DNA of 25,444 nt, taken from the NCBI GenBank assembly GCA_031422555.1, contig JANPLZ010000097.1, positions 1 through 25,444 on the forward strand, given 5' to 3'. Source of the stretch: JANNAT01 sp031422555. GTDB taxonomy: Bacteria > Pseudomonadota > Alphaproteobacteria > Rhodobacterales > Rhodobacteraceae. A program made the translations under genes and the position numbers. Under the pieces are notes generated by a model that had not been told where the DNA came from, made no database searches, and saw nothing but the letters and a program-made list of their open reading frames with translations. This document shows positions 16,658 to 24,387 of the stretch, one piece after another; the first letter of the stretch is position 1; each line of letters starts with the position of its first letter.

Positions 16658-17540
16658 ACCCCTCGATGCGGGCTTGGGTCTGCAAACTCCGCTCCAGTTG
16701 TTGCACGGCAGGGCGCTGTGGCCGGTCTGCCGCAAGGTCCAGATAGTAATTCCCCGGCCCGCGCGTGGGCGGCACAAGCGGGCAGATTTCCAGCCCCAAT
16801 GACCGGGCAAGCGGCCCGCACACCGGCATGTGGCCAATCGCCAGGCCCAGACCCTGGCAGACCATCATCAAGGCCAGCGGCGTTGTGTCAACCGCGCTCA
16901 GTTTCAGGTTGCGCCCCTGCATCGGCCCGAAGTTGTGGTTCAGAAGCGCTGTCCACCCCATGGCATGCGAGACAACGTCATACAGCCTGAACGACAACAA
17001 GCTGTCCAGATCGGTCAGCCGGGGCAAGTCTTCCTTCCGGCACAAAATGACGTGTGACAGGCCCATCAGCCAGCGCGGATGGCGCACCAGATGTGGCTCT
17101 TCGCCAAATCGGATCATCAGATCGGGGCTTGCCTGACGCTGTGTGTCTTCCATGAACATATCGACCCGGATTTGCGGGAAGTCCCGTTCAAAGTCTGCAA
17201 GCACTTGGGGAAGCCAACTCATCGCCATCAACTGGCTGGCCAGCAGGGAAACGCGTTCAACCCGGTGGCGGGCAAAAAGGGACGCCGCCTTGCGTTCGAC
17301 CGCCTCAAGTGAAACCTGCACGGTCGGCAGAAATTCACTGCCTTCCGGTGTCAGTTGCACCCGGTTGGCAGACCTTTCGAACAGCGGATGACCAAGGTGG
17401 GTTTCCAAGGCCAGCACCTGCTGGCTGACGGCGGCGGCCGACATGTTCAACTCCAGCCCCGCCCGCGCAAAACTTTGGCGCCGGGCCGCAGCCTCGAACA
17501 CCCGAAGCCAGTTCAAGGAAGGAATGCGGTGCGTCACCAT
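16656..17540 (-). CDS. LysR-family transcriptional regulator, GcvA-like
   Basis: A 294-residue regulator of normal length. The N-terminal winged helix (residues 7-65) begins IPSLNWLRVFEAAARRQSFARAGLELNMSAAAVSQQ-like, typical of GcvA-type LysR proteins, followed by the LysR substrate-binding domain. It is divergent from the amino acid/opine-type importer and oxidase locus, with 135 bp between starts and a LysR-type box in the gap. It is therefore the probable regulator of that locus. The reading frame is intact, unlike several of its putative target genes. Confidence 0.92.
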   Translation of the reverse strand: MVTHRIPSLNWLRVFEAAARRQSFARAGLELNMSAAAVSQQVLALETHLGHPLFERSANRVQLTPEGSEFLPTVQVSLEAVERKAASLFARHRVERVSLLASQLMAMSWLPQVLADFERDFPQIRVDMFMEDTQRQASPDLMIRFGEEPHLVRHPRWLMGLSHVILCRKEDLPRLTDLDSLLSFRLYDVVSHAMGWTALLNHNFGPMQGRNLKLSAVDTTPLALMMVCQGLGLAIGHMPVCGPLARSLGLEICPLVPPTRGPGNYYLDLAADRPQRPAVQQLERSLQTQARIEG

Positions 17541-17598
17541 GGCGGCAGCATAAGTACAACTTGGCCTAAGGGCAAACAGATATGCAATCCTTTTCTCC

Positions 17599-17615
17599 TG
17601 TTGCCCATTGTAACA
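17599..17615. promoter_or_regulatory. TGTT-N9-AACA, candidate LysR-type box
   Basis: The 17-bp partial dyad contains the T-N11-A core expected of LysR-family sites and lies midway (about 60 bp from each start) between the divergent LysR and binding-protein genes. A second imperfect dyad, CTTGGCCTAAG, is at 17560-17570. Neither is proven. Confidence 0.4.
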
Positions 17616-17675
17616 CTTTTACTGTGGGGCCAAAGGCGGCGCCCGCGCATCACCTGACAAGCAGAGAATTTATTG

Positions 17676-18779
17676 ATGACGACACGCCGTATTTTGCTTG
17701 CCTTCGGGCTTTTGCCGCTGCTTTCGGCAGCAGCCTTTGCCGAAGGTCTGCCCGCCAAAATCACCATCGCGACCGAAGGCGCCTGTCCGCCGTGGAACTA
17801 CACCAATGCCGATGGGTCGCTGGTCGGCTACGAAATTGATCTGATTGCGGCTTTATGCGCGCGGATGAAAGTCGAATGCACCGTCGTGGCGCAGGAATGG
17901 AACGGGATTATTCCGGGCCTGACCGCTGGCAAATATGACGCCATCATCGCATCAATGGGGGTGACAGACGAACGCAAGGCAGTTGTCGCGTTTTCCAAAC
18001 CTTATGCCCAAGCCCCGAACGGCTTGCTGACCACAGGGGAAAACAGCCTCAAGGGGCTGGCCGACGCCGGAAAGTCCTTCGACCTTGCAAAGGGGGCTGC
18101 TGATGCCGAAGCGGCCGTGGCCACGCTGAAAGAGCAACTTGCCGGAAAGATTATCGGCGTTCAGACCGGATCGACCGCTGCAACCTTTGCGGCGACATCC
18201 TTTGCGGGCCTCGACATCCGGGAATATCCGTCGTTTGAACAACTGGGGCTGGAACTGACCGCCGGGCGCATTGATCTGGCCATCGCCAATATCACCGCCT
18301 TCAAGGCCGTGATCGACGCAAACGCGCCGGGGGCATTGATGTTTGCGGGGCCTACGTTCAAGGGCGGCGTTCTGGGGTTGGGCACGACCAACGTAGCGCT
18401 TCGCCAAGATGACGTGGCTTTGCGCGACGCATTTGATTCGGCGATTTCGGAAATCACCACGGATGGCACGAATGCCGCCCTGACTGAAATGTGGTTCGGT
18501 GTGAATATCTCGATTCAACAAGGAATGGTCCTGCCCCTGCCGCTTGCGCAGGGGCCGACTTTGACGCAGGCGAAACCCGGTTCCACGGTTATCCAATTCA
18601 CAGGTTTCACATGTTCAGGCCCATCGGACCGCCCGCGCCTACCGTCACAGTTTTTCTGGATCGACAGCCGATTACGGCCCATTCCCATGAAACCGTCGCC
18701 GCCTGCCTTCTGCGCAGGGGTGTTTCACATTTCCGCACCACCCCCGTCCGCGGGTCACCCCGCCTGCCCTATTGCATGA
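17676..18779 (+). CDS. Polar amino acid/opine ABC substrate-binding protein with apparent stop-loss extension
   Basis: A periplasmic binding protein (SBP_bac_3 type, as in ArgT, HisJ, OccT). A Sec signal peptide occupies about residues 1-23 (LLAFGLLPLLSAAAFA-EG). The mature domain shows ATEGACPPWNYTNADG, GYEIDLI and GVTDERK, all family hallmarks, and reaches the usual C-terminus LTEMWFGVNI near residue 279. The frame then has CAA CAA (18516-18521) and continues 85 more codons of proline-rich, non-homologous sequence to TGA at 18777. It overlaps the [2Fe-2S] subunit gene by 169 nt in another frame. A TAA-to-CAA change at one of these codons would explain it. ATG 17676 is chosen over the TTG just upstream. 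The core is likely functional; folding of the tailed form is uncertain. Confidence 0.85.
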   Translation: MTTRRILLAFGLLPLLSAAAFAEGLPAKITIATEGACPPWNYTNADGSLVGYEIDLIAALCARMKVECTVVAQEWNGIIPGLTAGKYDAIIASMGVTDERKAVVAFSKPYAQAPNGLLTTGENSLKGLADAGKSFDLAKGAADAEAAVATLKEQLAGKIIGVQTGSTAATFAATSFAGLDIREYPSFEQLGLELTAGRIDLAIANITAFKAVIDANAPGALMFAGPTFKGGVLGLGTTNVALRQDDVALRDAFDSAISEITTDGTNAALTEMWFGVNISIQQGMVLPLPLAQGPTLTQAKPGSTVIQFTGFTCSGPSDRPRLPSQFFWIDSRLRPIPMKPSPPAFCAGVFHISAPPPSAGHPACPIA

Positions 18780-18916
18780 TCGGCCAGTGCTTAGAGTGTC
18801 TGGTCGAGATCGAGGGCATCGGCAGCAGTCAGGCCTGCCTGATCCACGTCAAGGATGGCATGCGGGTGTTCCGTCAGGACGGTGCCGCTTTTGCAGACCC
18901 GGATGTCAGCCGATGA
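18611..18916 (+). CDS. [2Fe-2S]-binding small subunit, HcnA / D-hydroxyproline dehydrogenase gamma type
   Basis: A 101-residue Fer2_4-type protein. The four cluster cysteines C55, C60, C63 and C76 lie in PYCMIGQCLECLVEI and QACLIHV, exactly the pattern of small subunits of hydrogen cyanide synthase-, opine oxidase- and D-hydroxyproline dehydrogenase-like enzymes. RTTPVRGSPRLPYC is a strong family segment. The ATG at 18611 gives the normal length. Its stop overlaps the start of the large flavoprotein gene (ATGA). It would pass electrons between the flavin subunits and an acceptor. The frame is intact but the 5' third is overlapped by the extended binding-protein frame. Confidence 0.88.
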   Translation: MFRPIGPPAPTVTVFLDRQPITAHSHETVAACLLRRGVSHFRTTPVRGSPRLPYCMIGQCLECLVEIEGIGSSQACLIHVKDGMRVFRQDGAAFADPDVSR

Positions 18917-20446
18917 ACGCAGCAACAGGCCTGCCAAAGGTCGGCCCCTTGCCAACCACTCCTTTGCCCGACGCCGATGTCATCATCATTGGTGCAGGCC
19001 CTGCCGGAATGACGGCGGCGGTCGATCTGGCTGCCGCTGGGGCCTGCGTCATTGTGCTGGACATGCAGGCCGCACCCGGTGGCCAGGTGTTTCGCAGCCT
19101 TGGGACCAATCTGGACGCCCGTCCGGCAACCGATGACCTGATAGCAGCACTTGGCCCCGGCTACCGCGCGGGCGCGGCGCTGATCAGGTCGTTCCGGTCC
19201 CACGGGCATCGACTATCGCCCCGATACCACGGTCTGGGATCTGCGCGCCGACGGCACCGTTGGTTGGCTGCGGGGCGGGGATGCGGGCTATATTCGGGCG
19301 CATCATGTCCTGCTGGCCAGTGGTGCGATGGAACGCCCGGTCCCTTTTCCGGGCTGGAGCCTGCCGGGCGTCATGACCGCAGGTGCGGTTCAGACGCTGA
19401 TCAAGGCCGGGCGACTACAGCCCGATGGACGGATCGTGCTGGCGGGCACCGGGCCGTTGATCTTACTTCTGGCCGATCAACTGCGGCGGCGGGGGGTGAA
19501 ACCCGTGCTGATTGCACGGACGGACCGGTTGCGCGACAAACTTGCCGCGGTGCCGCATTTGCGCCTGAGGGCCATGCCGCAAGTGCTGAAAGGACTGGTC
19601 TGGCTGGCCCAGCTTCGGCTGGCGGGAATCTTGATGAAAACCGGCGTGACCGGACTGTCGGCCATCGGGCAAGACCGGGTCGAGCAGGTTCGTATGATTG
19701 TGGACGGGAGTCCCGTCGATATCGCCTGCTATCTGCTGATCGTGCATGACGGCATCGTCCCTGCCACCGATCTGGCACATGCCGCGGGGATTGCATTGAC
19801 GTGGCAGCAGGCCGAGGCTGGCTGGTGCCCCGAAACCCAAACGGATGGTTTGGCAATGCCCGCGCCCGGGCCAGCCCTGACCATCGGGCCGTGCCGTATC
19901 TATATCTCGGGCGACGCCCGGCGCATCGGTGGCGCAGATGCCGCCATCGCGCATGCCAAGCACGCAGCGCAGGCAATTCTAGCAGCGTTGCGCGGCGCTG
20001 TCAGCGGACCGGATGGCCCCCAAACCTTGAAGGCCGTGACGGCCAGCCTTGCGCCTCGGCCATTTCTTGAACGGGCCTTTCCGCCGGGTCTGGCGGCCTG
20101 GCTGCCCGAGGACCAGACGATCGTTTGCCGCTGCGAGGACGCCTGTGCCAAAGAAATCAGGGCCGAAATCCTTAAAGGTGTTGGCGACATCAACCTGCTT
20201 CGCGGCAATTTGCGGTGCGGGATGGGCAGTTGTCAGGGCCGCAATTGCGCCGCAACCGTGGCGCGCCTGCTGGTCGAAGATCACCCGAACGCCGCGCCAA
20301 CGTCAGGCCCGTTTCGGGCAAGGCCCCCTGCCCGCCCCTTGCCGCTTGGCGCATTGGCACGGTTGACCGGCGCGGACCCGACCTTGGCTGAAATCATATC
20401 GCTTCAAGACAAACCCACAGCGACGGGGGACTACCCCGATGCCTGA
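18913..20446 (+). pseudogene. Large FAD-dependent subunit (HcnB / OoxA-like) broken by a 1-nt frameshift
   Basis: About 510 codons of an NAD(P)/FAD oxidoreductase subunit. The N-terminal part (18913 to about 19198) has IIIGAGPAGMTAA and PGGQVFRS. Near 19199-19204 homology jumps from frame 1 to frame 2: GIDYRPDTTVWDLR follows immediately, then GAMERPVPFPGWSLPGVMTAGA, LAGTGPL, and a C-terminal BFD-like [2Fe-2S] domain with CRCEDA and CGMGSCQGRNC. One extra base, most simply in the CCC run at 19199-19201, restores one frame. No other defect is visible. As sequenced, translation ends in out-of-frame sequence. The gene starts with an ATGA overlap on the small subunit and overlaps the next subunit by 8 nt. 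A homopolymer sequencing error is the alternative. Confidence 0.87.
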
Positions 20447-21602
20447 TCGACGCTGTGATGTGCTGATCGTCGGCGGGGGAATCCAAGGCTGCGCCATTGC
20501 GTTGTTTCTGGCGCGGGCAGGCAAGAAAGTTGTGCTGATAGACCGGCAACTGGCCGGGCGCCATGCCTCTGGCGTGAATGCCGGCGGCCTGCGTCTTTTG
20601 ATGCGGGATATCCGCGAATACCCGCTTTCGGCCCGCGCAATGCACATGTGGGGCCGACTGGCGGAGCACCTGGGCGACGCCGCCGCCGCCGCTTGCGAGG
20701 TGCGCCTTGGCGGCGGACAAATCGCTTTGGCGATGGACCCCGCCGAACTGACTTGGGCGCGCGCGCGCGCCGCCGATCTGCAAAGGCGCGGCATCCTGAC
20801 GGAAGACCTGCTTTGCCCGGCAGAGTTGCATCGGCTGTTACCCGGTCTAAGCGACAAAGCCCTTGGCGGCCTGATTTCGCGCGGTGACGGGCATGCCAAT
20901 CCGGCGATATCCACCCGCGTTTTTCGCAACGCAGCCAGCGCTGCCGGCGCAAGTATTCTGGAAACCTGTGTGCTGCATGAGTTGTCCCATACCGCCAGTG
21001 GCGGCTGGCGCGCAAAAACCGACGCTGGCGTGATCGCGGCCGAAAAGGTCGTCAACGCCGCCGGGGCGTGGGGGACCGGGATCGCCGAACAACTGGGCGA
21101 GACTTTGCCCACAACCGTATTGGCGCTTAGCATGATGGTAACGGCGCGGATCATGTCTTTCGTTGCACCCGTGGTCATCGGGATCGACCAGCCCTTGTCG
21201 TTCAAACAAACCGCCGCAGGATCACTGGTCATCGGCGGGGGCATTTCCGGCAAACCCTGACTTCAGGATCGAACCTCTTTCACCATCATGGACCGCTTTG
21301 CATCCAGCGCCGCCGCCACCGTCGCCGCCTTTCCGGCATTGGCAAGCGTCCCGATTCTGCGCACGTGGACGGGGCTAGAGGCGACGACGCCTGACGGCGT
21401 GCCCTACATTGGCCCAAGCGCCATCCATTCCGGCCTTTGGCATGTGTTTGGCTTTTGCGGCCACGGCTTTCAACTGGCCCCGGCTGTGGGCGAAGCTGTC
21501 GCGAATTTGCTGGTGACAGGCAATATCGACCCGTTGCTGTTGCCATTTGCGACGGACCGGTTTGCTGAAAAGCCGCGCCGTTTGCGCAAAGCGCTGCCAT
21601 GA
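20439..21602 (+). pseudogene. Small FAD-dependent subunit (DAO family, HcnC / OoxB-like) interrupted by in-frame TGA
   Basis: A 387-position D-amino-acid-oxidase-fold protein. It starts with the dinucleotide motif VLIVGGGIQGCAIA, then ASGVNAGGLRLL, and has QPLSFKQTAAGSLVIGGG before the lesion. Codon TGA at 21258-21260 interrupts it. The same frame resumes with LQDRTSFTIMDRF and later LRTWTGLEATTPDGVPYIGPS and the C-terminal FGFCGHGFQLAPAVGE, both hallmarks of the family. A single CGA-to-TGA transition is the simplest cause; a compensating pair of indels is less likely. The last 113 codons are needed for the flavin site, so the truncated protein should be inactive. It overlaps the permease start by ATGA. 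Confidence 0.87.
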
Positions 21603-22312
21603 GCCTTGAAATTTTCACCCTGATTGGCTTTGGGCCAACCGGCTGGGGCTGGCCCCTGCTGCAGGCGGCCTGCGTCACACTGGCTGCCGCAGTTTGCGGC
21701 TTTTCCCTTGGAAGCCTGCTTGGCGTCTGCGGGGCGGGCCTGAAACTGTCGCGCCTTAAAATCCTGCGCGGGGTTGGCAAATTCTACACCACGGTTTTTC
21801 GCGGCGTGCCCGAAATCCTTGTGGTGTATCTGTTCTACTTCGGTGGCAGTCTGGTTCTGACAAAGGTGCTGAATGCGGGCGGTTTGCGCGGTTTCTTTTC
21901 GTTGCCCACCTTTGCGATTGGCGTCATTGCCGTGGGCGTTGTTTCGGGCGCTTATCAGACCGAGGCCTACCGCGCCGCCTATCTGCGCCTTGACCGTGGC
22001 CAGATCGAGGCCGGGGCGTCCTGCGGCATGTCGCAACTGCTGTTGCTGCGCCGGATCATAGCGCCACAAGTGCTGCGCTTTGCCCTGCCCGCCCTTGGCA
22101 ACATCTGGCAGTCGGCGCTGAAGGAAACGTCACTGCTGTCGGTTATCGGGCTGACCGAGCTGTTGCGCCAAGCCGGAACTGCCGCGGGGTCCACCCGCCA
22201 GCCGCTGCTGTTTTACGGCACCGCAGCCATCATGTTTTTGATCATTGGCCGGATCACCGGCCTTGTGCTGTCCCGGATGGAACGCCGCCTTGCCAAACCG
22301 TGGAGCCGTTGA
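21599..22312 (+). CDS. Polar amino acid/opine ABC transporter permease, HisQ/OccQ type
   Basis: A 237-residue inner-membrane permease with about five hydrophobic segments. The coupling-loop EAA motif is intact (IEAGASCGMSQLLLLRRIIAPQ), and FRGVPEILVVY and ALKETSLLSVIGL are typical of the HisQ/OccQ branch. The start overlaps the stop of the flavoprotein gene. It would pair with the HisM-like permease just downstream, which is frameshifted. Confidence 0.9.
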   Translation: MSLEIFTLIGFGPTGWGWPLLQAACVTLAAAVCGFSLGSLLGVCGAGLKLSRLKILRGVGKFYTTVFRGVPEILVVYLFYFGGSLVLTKVLNAGGLRGFFSLPTFAIGVIAVGVVSGAYQTEAYRAAYLRLDRGQIEAGASCGMSQLLLLRRIIAPQVLRFALPALGNIWQSALKETSLLSVIGLTELLRQAGTAAGSTRQPLLFYGTAAIMFLIIGRITGLVLSRMERRLAKPWSR

Positions 22313-22314
22313 TC

Positions 22315-23017
22315 ATGGACGTGCCATTCCTGCTGGACACCTTCGGCCAGTTGATAAAGGGCCTGCCCCTGACGCTGGGCTTGGCCGCCATATCGCTGAC
22401 CATCGGCTTTGCAATGGCGGTTGTGGCGGCGGCGGCAGCCAACAGCCCCGTGCGCGCCCTGCGCTGGCTTGCGCTGGCTTGCGTTGGCGCATATCGAGTT
22501 GTTCCGGGGCACGCCGCTGCTGGTGCAAATCTATCTGATTTACTACGGCCTTGGCCAGATTGCCGCCTTGCGCGAGTCGTTTCTGTGGCCTGTTTTGCGC
22601 GAACCCTGGTGGTGCGCGATTGCGGCGCTGGCCCTGAATACGTCGGCCTATACCGCCGAAATCATCCGCGGCACCGGGCAAGCCGTGCCGCCCGAAGAGG
22701 TAGAGGCCGCCCGCGCCTGTGGCATGTCGGGACTCGTGCTGCGCCGCCGGATCATCTGGCCCATCGCGATCCGCCACGGCCTGCCGATTTATGGCAGTGA
22801 GGTTATCCTGATGGTCAAGGCAACAGCCCTTGCCAGCATCATCACCCTGACCGAAGTTACTGGAATTGCCCACAAACTGATCGCCTCGACTTACCGGGTG
22901 ATCGAGATTTTCGTGGTCAGTGGCGCGATCTATCTGGCGCTGACCTTCCTTCTTGGCCTTGCGGTTTCAACGCTTGAACGGCGCTTGAATACCCATCATG
23001 CCCCTCGTCGCCCATGA
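22315..23017 (+). pseudogene. Polar amino acid/opine ABC permease, HisM/OccM type, frameshifted by a 10-bp tandem duplication
   Basis: The N-terminal segment from ATG 22315 reads LLDTFGQLIKGLPLTLGLAA and is open to about 22470. There the decamer GCGCTGGCTT is present twice in tandem (22461-22480). Removing one copy gives a single 230-residue frame reading RWLALAHIELFRGTPLLVQIYLIYY across the junction, a perfect match to HisM-type permeases. The downstream part is otherwise normal, with the EAA loop VEAARACGMSGLVLRRRIIWP and AYTAEIIRG. The duplication is a real structural change rather than a typical base-calling error. It would abolish the heterodimeric channel with the HisQ-like partner unless slippage restores the frame. 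Confidence 0.92.
22461..22480 (+). repeat. Perfect 10-bp tandem duplication (GCGCTGGCTT x2)
   Basis: Two adjacent identical decamers, 22461-22470 and 22471-22480, followed by a partial third (GCG). The extra ten bases shift the HisM-like frame by +1. Confidence 0.97.
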
Positions 23018-23037
23018 CTTACATCCCGGAGAAGATC

Positions 23038-23838
23038 ATGCCCCCCGCTTTGTCAGGCGTTGCCACGCCAAATTTGACAGCCATCGCAACCAGCGGTCTG
23101 TGCAAAAATCACGGCACCCTCACAGTCCTGAACGACATCGACTTTTGCGCGGCCGAAGGCGAGGTGGTGTCGATCCTCGGGGCCTCGGGGTCGGGCAAGT
23201 CAACTTTGCTGGGCTGCCTGAACCTGCTTGAAATGCCCTCCGCGGGGCGACTTCACATTCTGAGGGAAGAGGTGGCTTTGCGGGCCGCAAACGGCACCTT
23301 GCGCATCACCAATCAGGCCCAGGTCGACCGCCTTCGCACCCAGGCTTCGATGGTTTTCCAGAACTTCTGCCTGTGGAGCCATATGACGGTTCTTGAAAAC
23401 CTGATGGAGGCGCCCCTTCACGTTCAACGCCGCAACCGCGCCGAAGTGCGGGACGAGGCCGAAGCGGTGCTGAACCGGGTCGGGCTGTCGGACCGCGCCA
23501 GCTTTTATCCATCCCAGCTGTCAGGAGGCCAACAGCAGCGCGCGGCGATTGCCCGGGCGTTGGTGATGAAGCCACGGATTTTGCTGTTCGACGAACCAAC
23601 CTCGGCGCTGGACCCCGAGCTTGTCGGCGAGGTTCTGTCGGTCATGCGCGCGCTGGCGGCAGAAGGCCGGACCATGCTGATCGTGCCCCATGAGATGGCC
23701 TTCGCGCGGGATGTGTCGAACCGGATCCTGTTTCTGGACCGGGGCGTGGTGGCCGCACAGGGATCACCGAAAGAGTTGTTCAGCGGCGGTGCAAGCGAGC
23801 GTTTCGATCAATTCATCTCGCGCTTTACGCAAGGTTAA
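23038..23838 (+). CDS. Polar amino acid/opine ABC transporter ATP-binding protein, HisP/OccP type
   Basis: A 266-residue nucleotide-binding subunit. Walker A GASGSGKST (48-56), Q-loop MVFQ, FCLWSHMTVLENLMEAP, signature LSGGQQQR, Walker B ILLFDEPTSALDPE and switch His in VPHEMAFARDV are all present. The last is usually VTHEM, so the T-to-P change beside the switch His is unusual. ATG 23038 has GGAGAAG at 6 nt. An ATG at 23014, overlapping the permease stop, would add eight residues. It is the last gene of the importer/oxidase operon and is open, although the permease and enzymes before it are broken. Confidence 0.9.
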   Translation: MPPALSGVATPNLTAIATSGLCKNHGTLTVLNDIDFCAAEGEVVSILGASGSGKSTLLGCLNLLEMPSAGRLHILREEVALRAANGTLRITNQAQVDRLRTQASMVFQNFCLWSHMTVLENLMEAPLHVQRRNRAEVRDEAEAVLNRVGLSDRASFYPSQLSGGQQQRAAIARALVMKPRILLFDEPTSALDPELVGEVLSVMRALAAEGRTMLIVPHEMAFARDVSNRILFLDRGVVAAQGSPKELFSGGASERFDQFISRFTQG

Positions 23839-24387
23839 AACAGCGACCAAAAGTGCAGGTCCGCCCGGCGGGGGGATATGCGCCGCGGCGGGTTTGCCGG
23901 AGGGTAAAACTCTTGGGGACTTGCCCGCAATGGATTAGACATAATAGAAGAACACCGCAAAGCCGGATGCCCCCCGTTGCCTGACAGTGCCTGTTTGCCT
24001 GCAAGACAAAATGGGGTCCGCGCGTGATCCCTTGCATTAGCCCCATCTCCCAGACGAACGGCTATCCGCTGATTTTAACAGATCACGCGATAAACCCCTG
24101 ATTGAGCGACGTTTTTCAACCGCACCTTTTCGCAATCAATCGCAGCGGGCGGGTCCAAACGGGGGAACAAAGTGGTTGGAAAGGTTGACCTATAGTTGAC
24201 CCGAAAGGCACAGCAATCCTGTTTGCGACTTGGCGTTCCCAACTCTAGCACTGACTTTTCAGCGCCAACACTCTATCCAAAGCAGAACACTGGTTGTCAT
24301 TCAGCGGCACTATTGGCAACAGGCTTATGCACCGAATGGGTGACGGATTGAACAGATCAATCGGCCTTTGTCCTGTTGACCCACCAA
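23839..24387. other. 549-bp convergent intergenic region without recognisable gene
   Basis: No reading frame here has a known motif, and base composition is less GC-rich than the flanks after about 24050. A GATTGA-N5-TCAATC dyad lies at 24346-24362 near the 3' end of the DppF-like gene, and GTTGACC repeats occur around 24184-24201. No T-tailed terminator was seen for either convergent operon. Decayed sequence is possible but I cannot identify any origin. Confidence 0.5.

Noticed and set aside
21250..21285. Compensating +1/-1 indel pair instead of a nonsense codon in the DAO-family gene
   Set aside because: The alternative frame reads plausibly for about eight residues, but two indels are needed against one transition; kept only as a less likely option.
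23825..24046. Minus-strand 73-codon frame after the HisP-like gene
   Set aside because: Cysteine-rich translation with no recognisable family and no supporting start signal.
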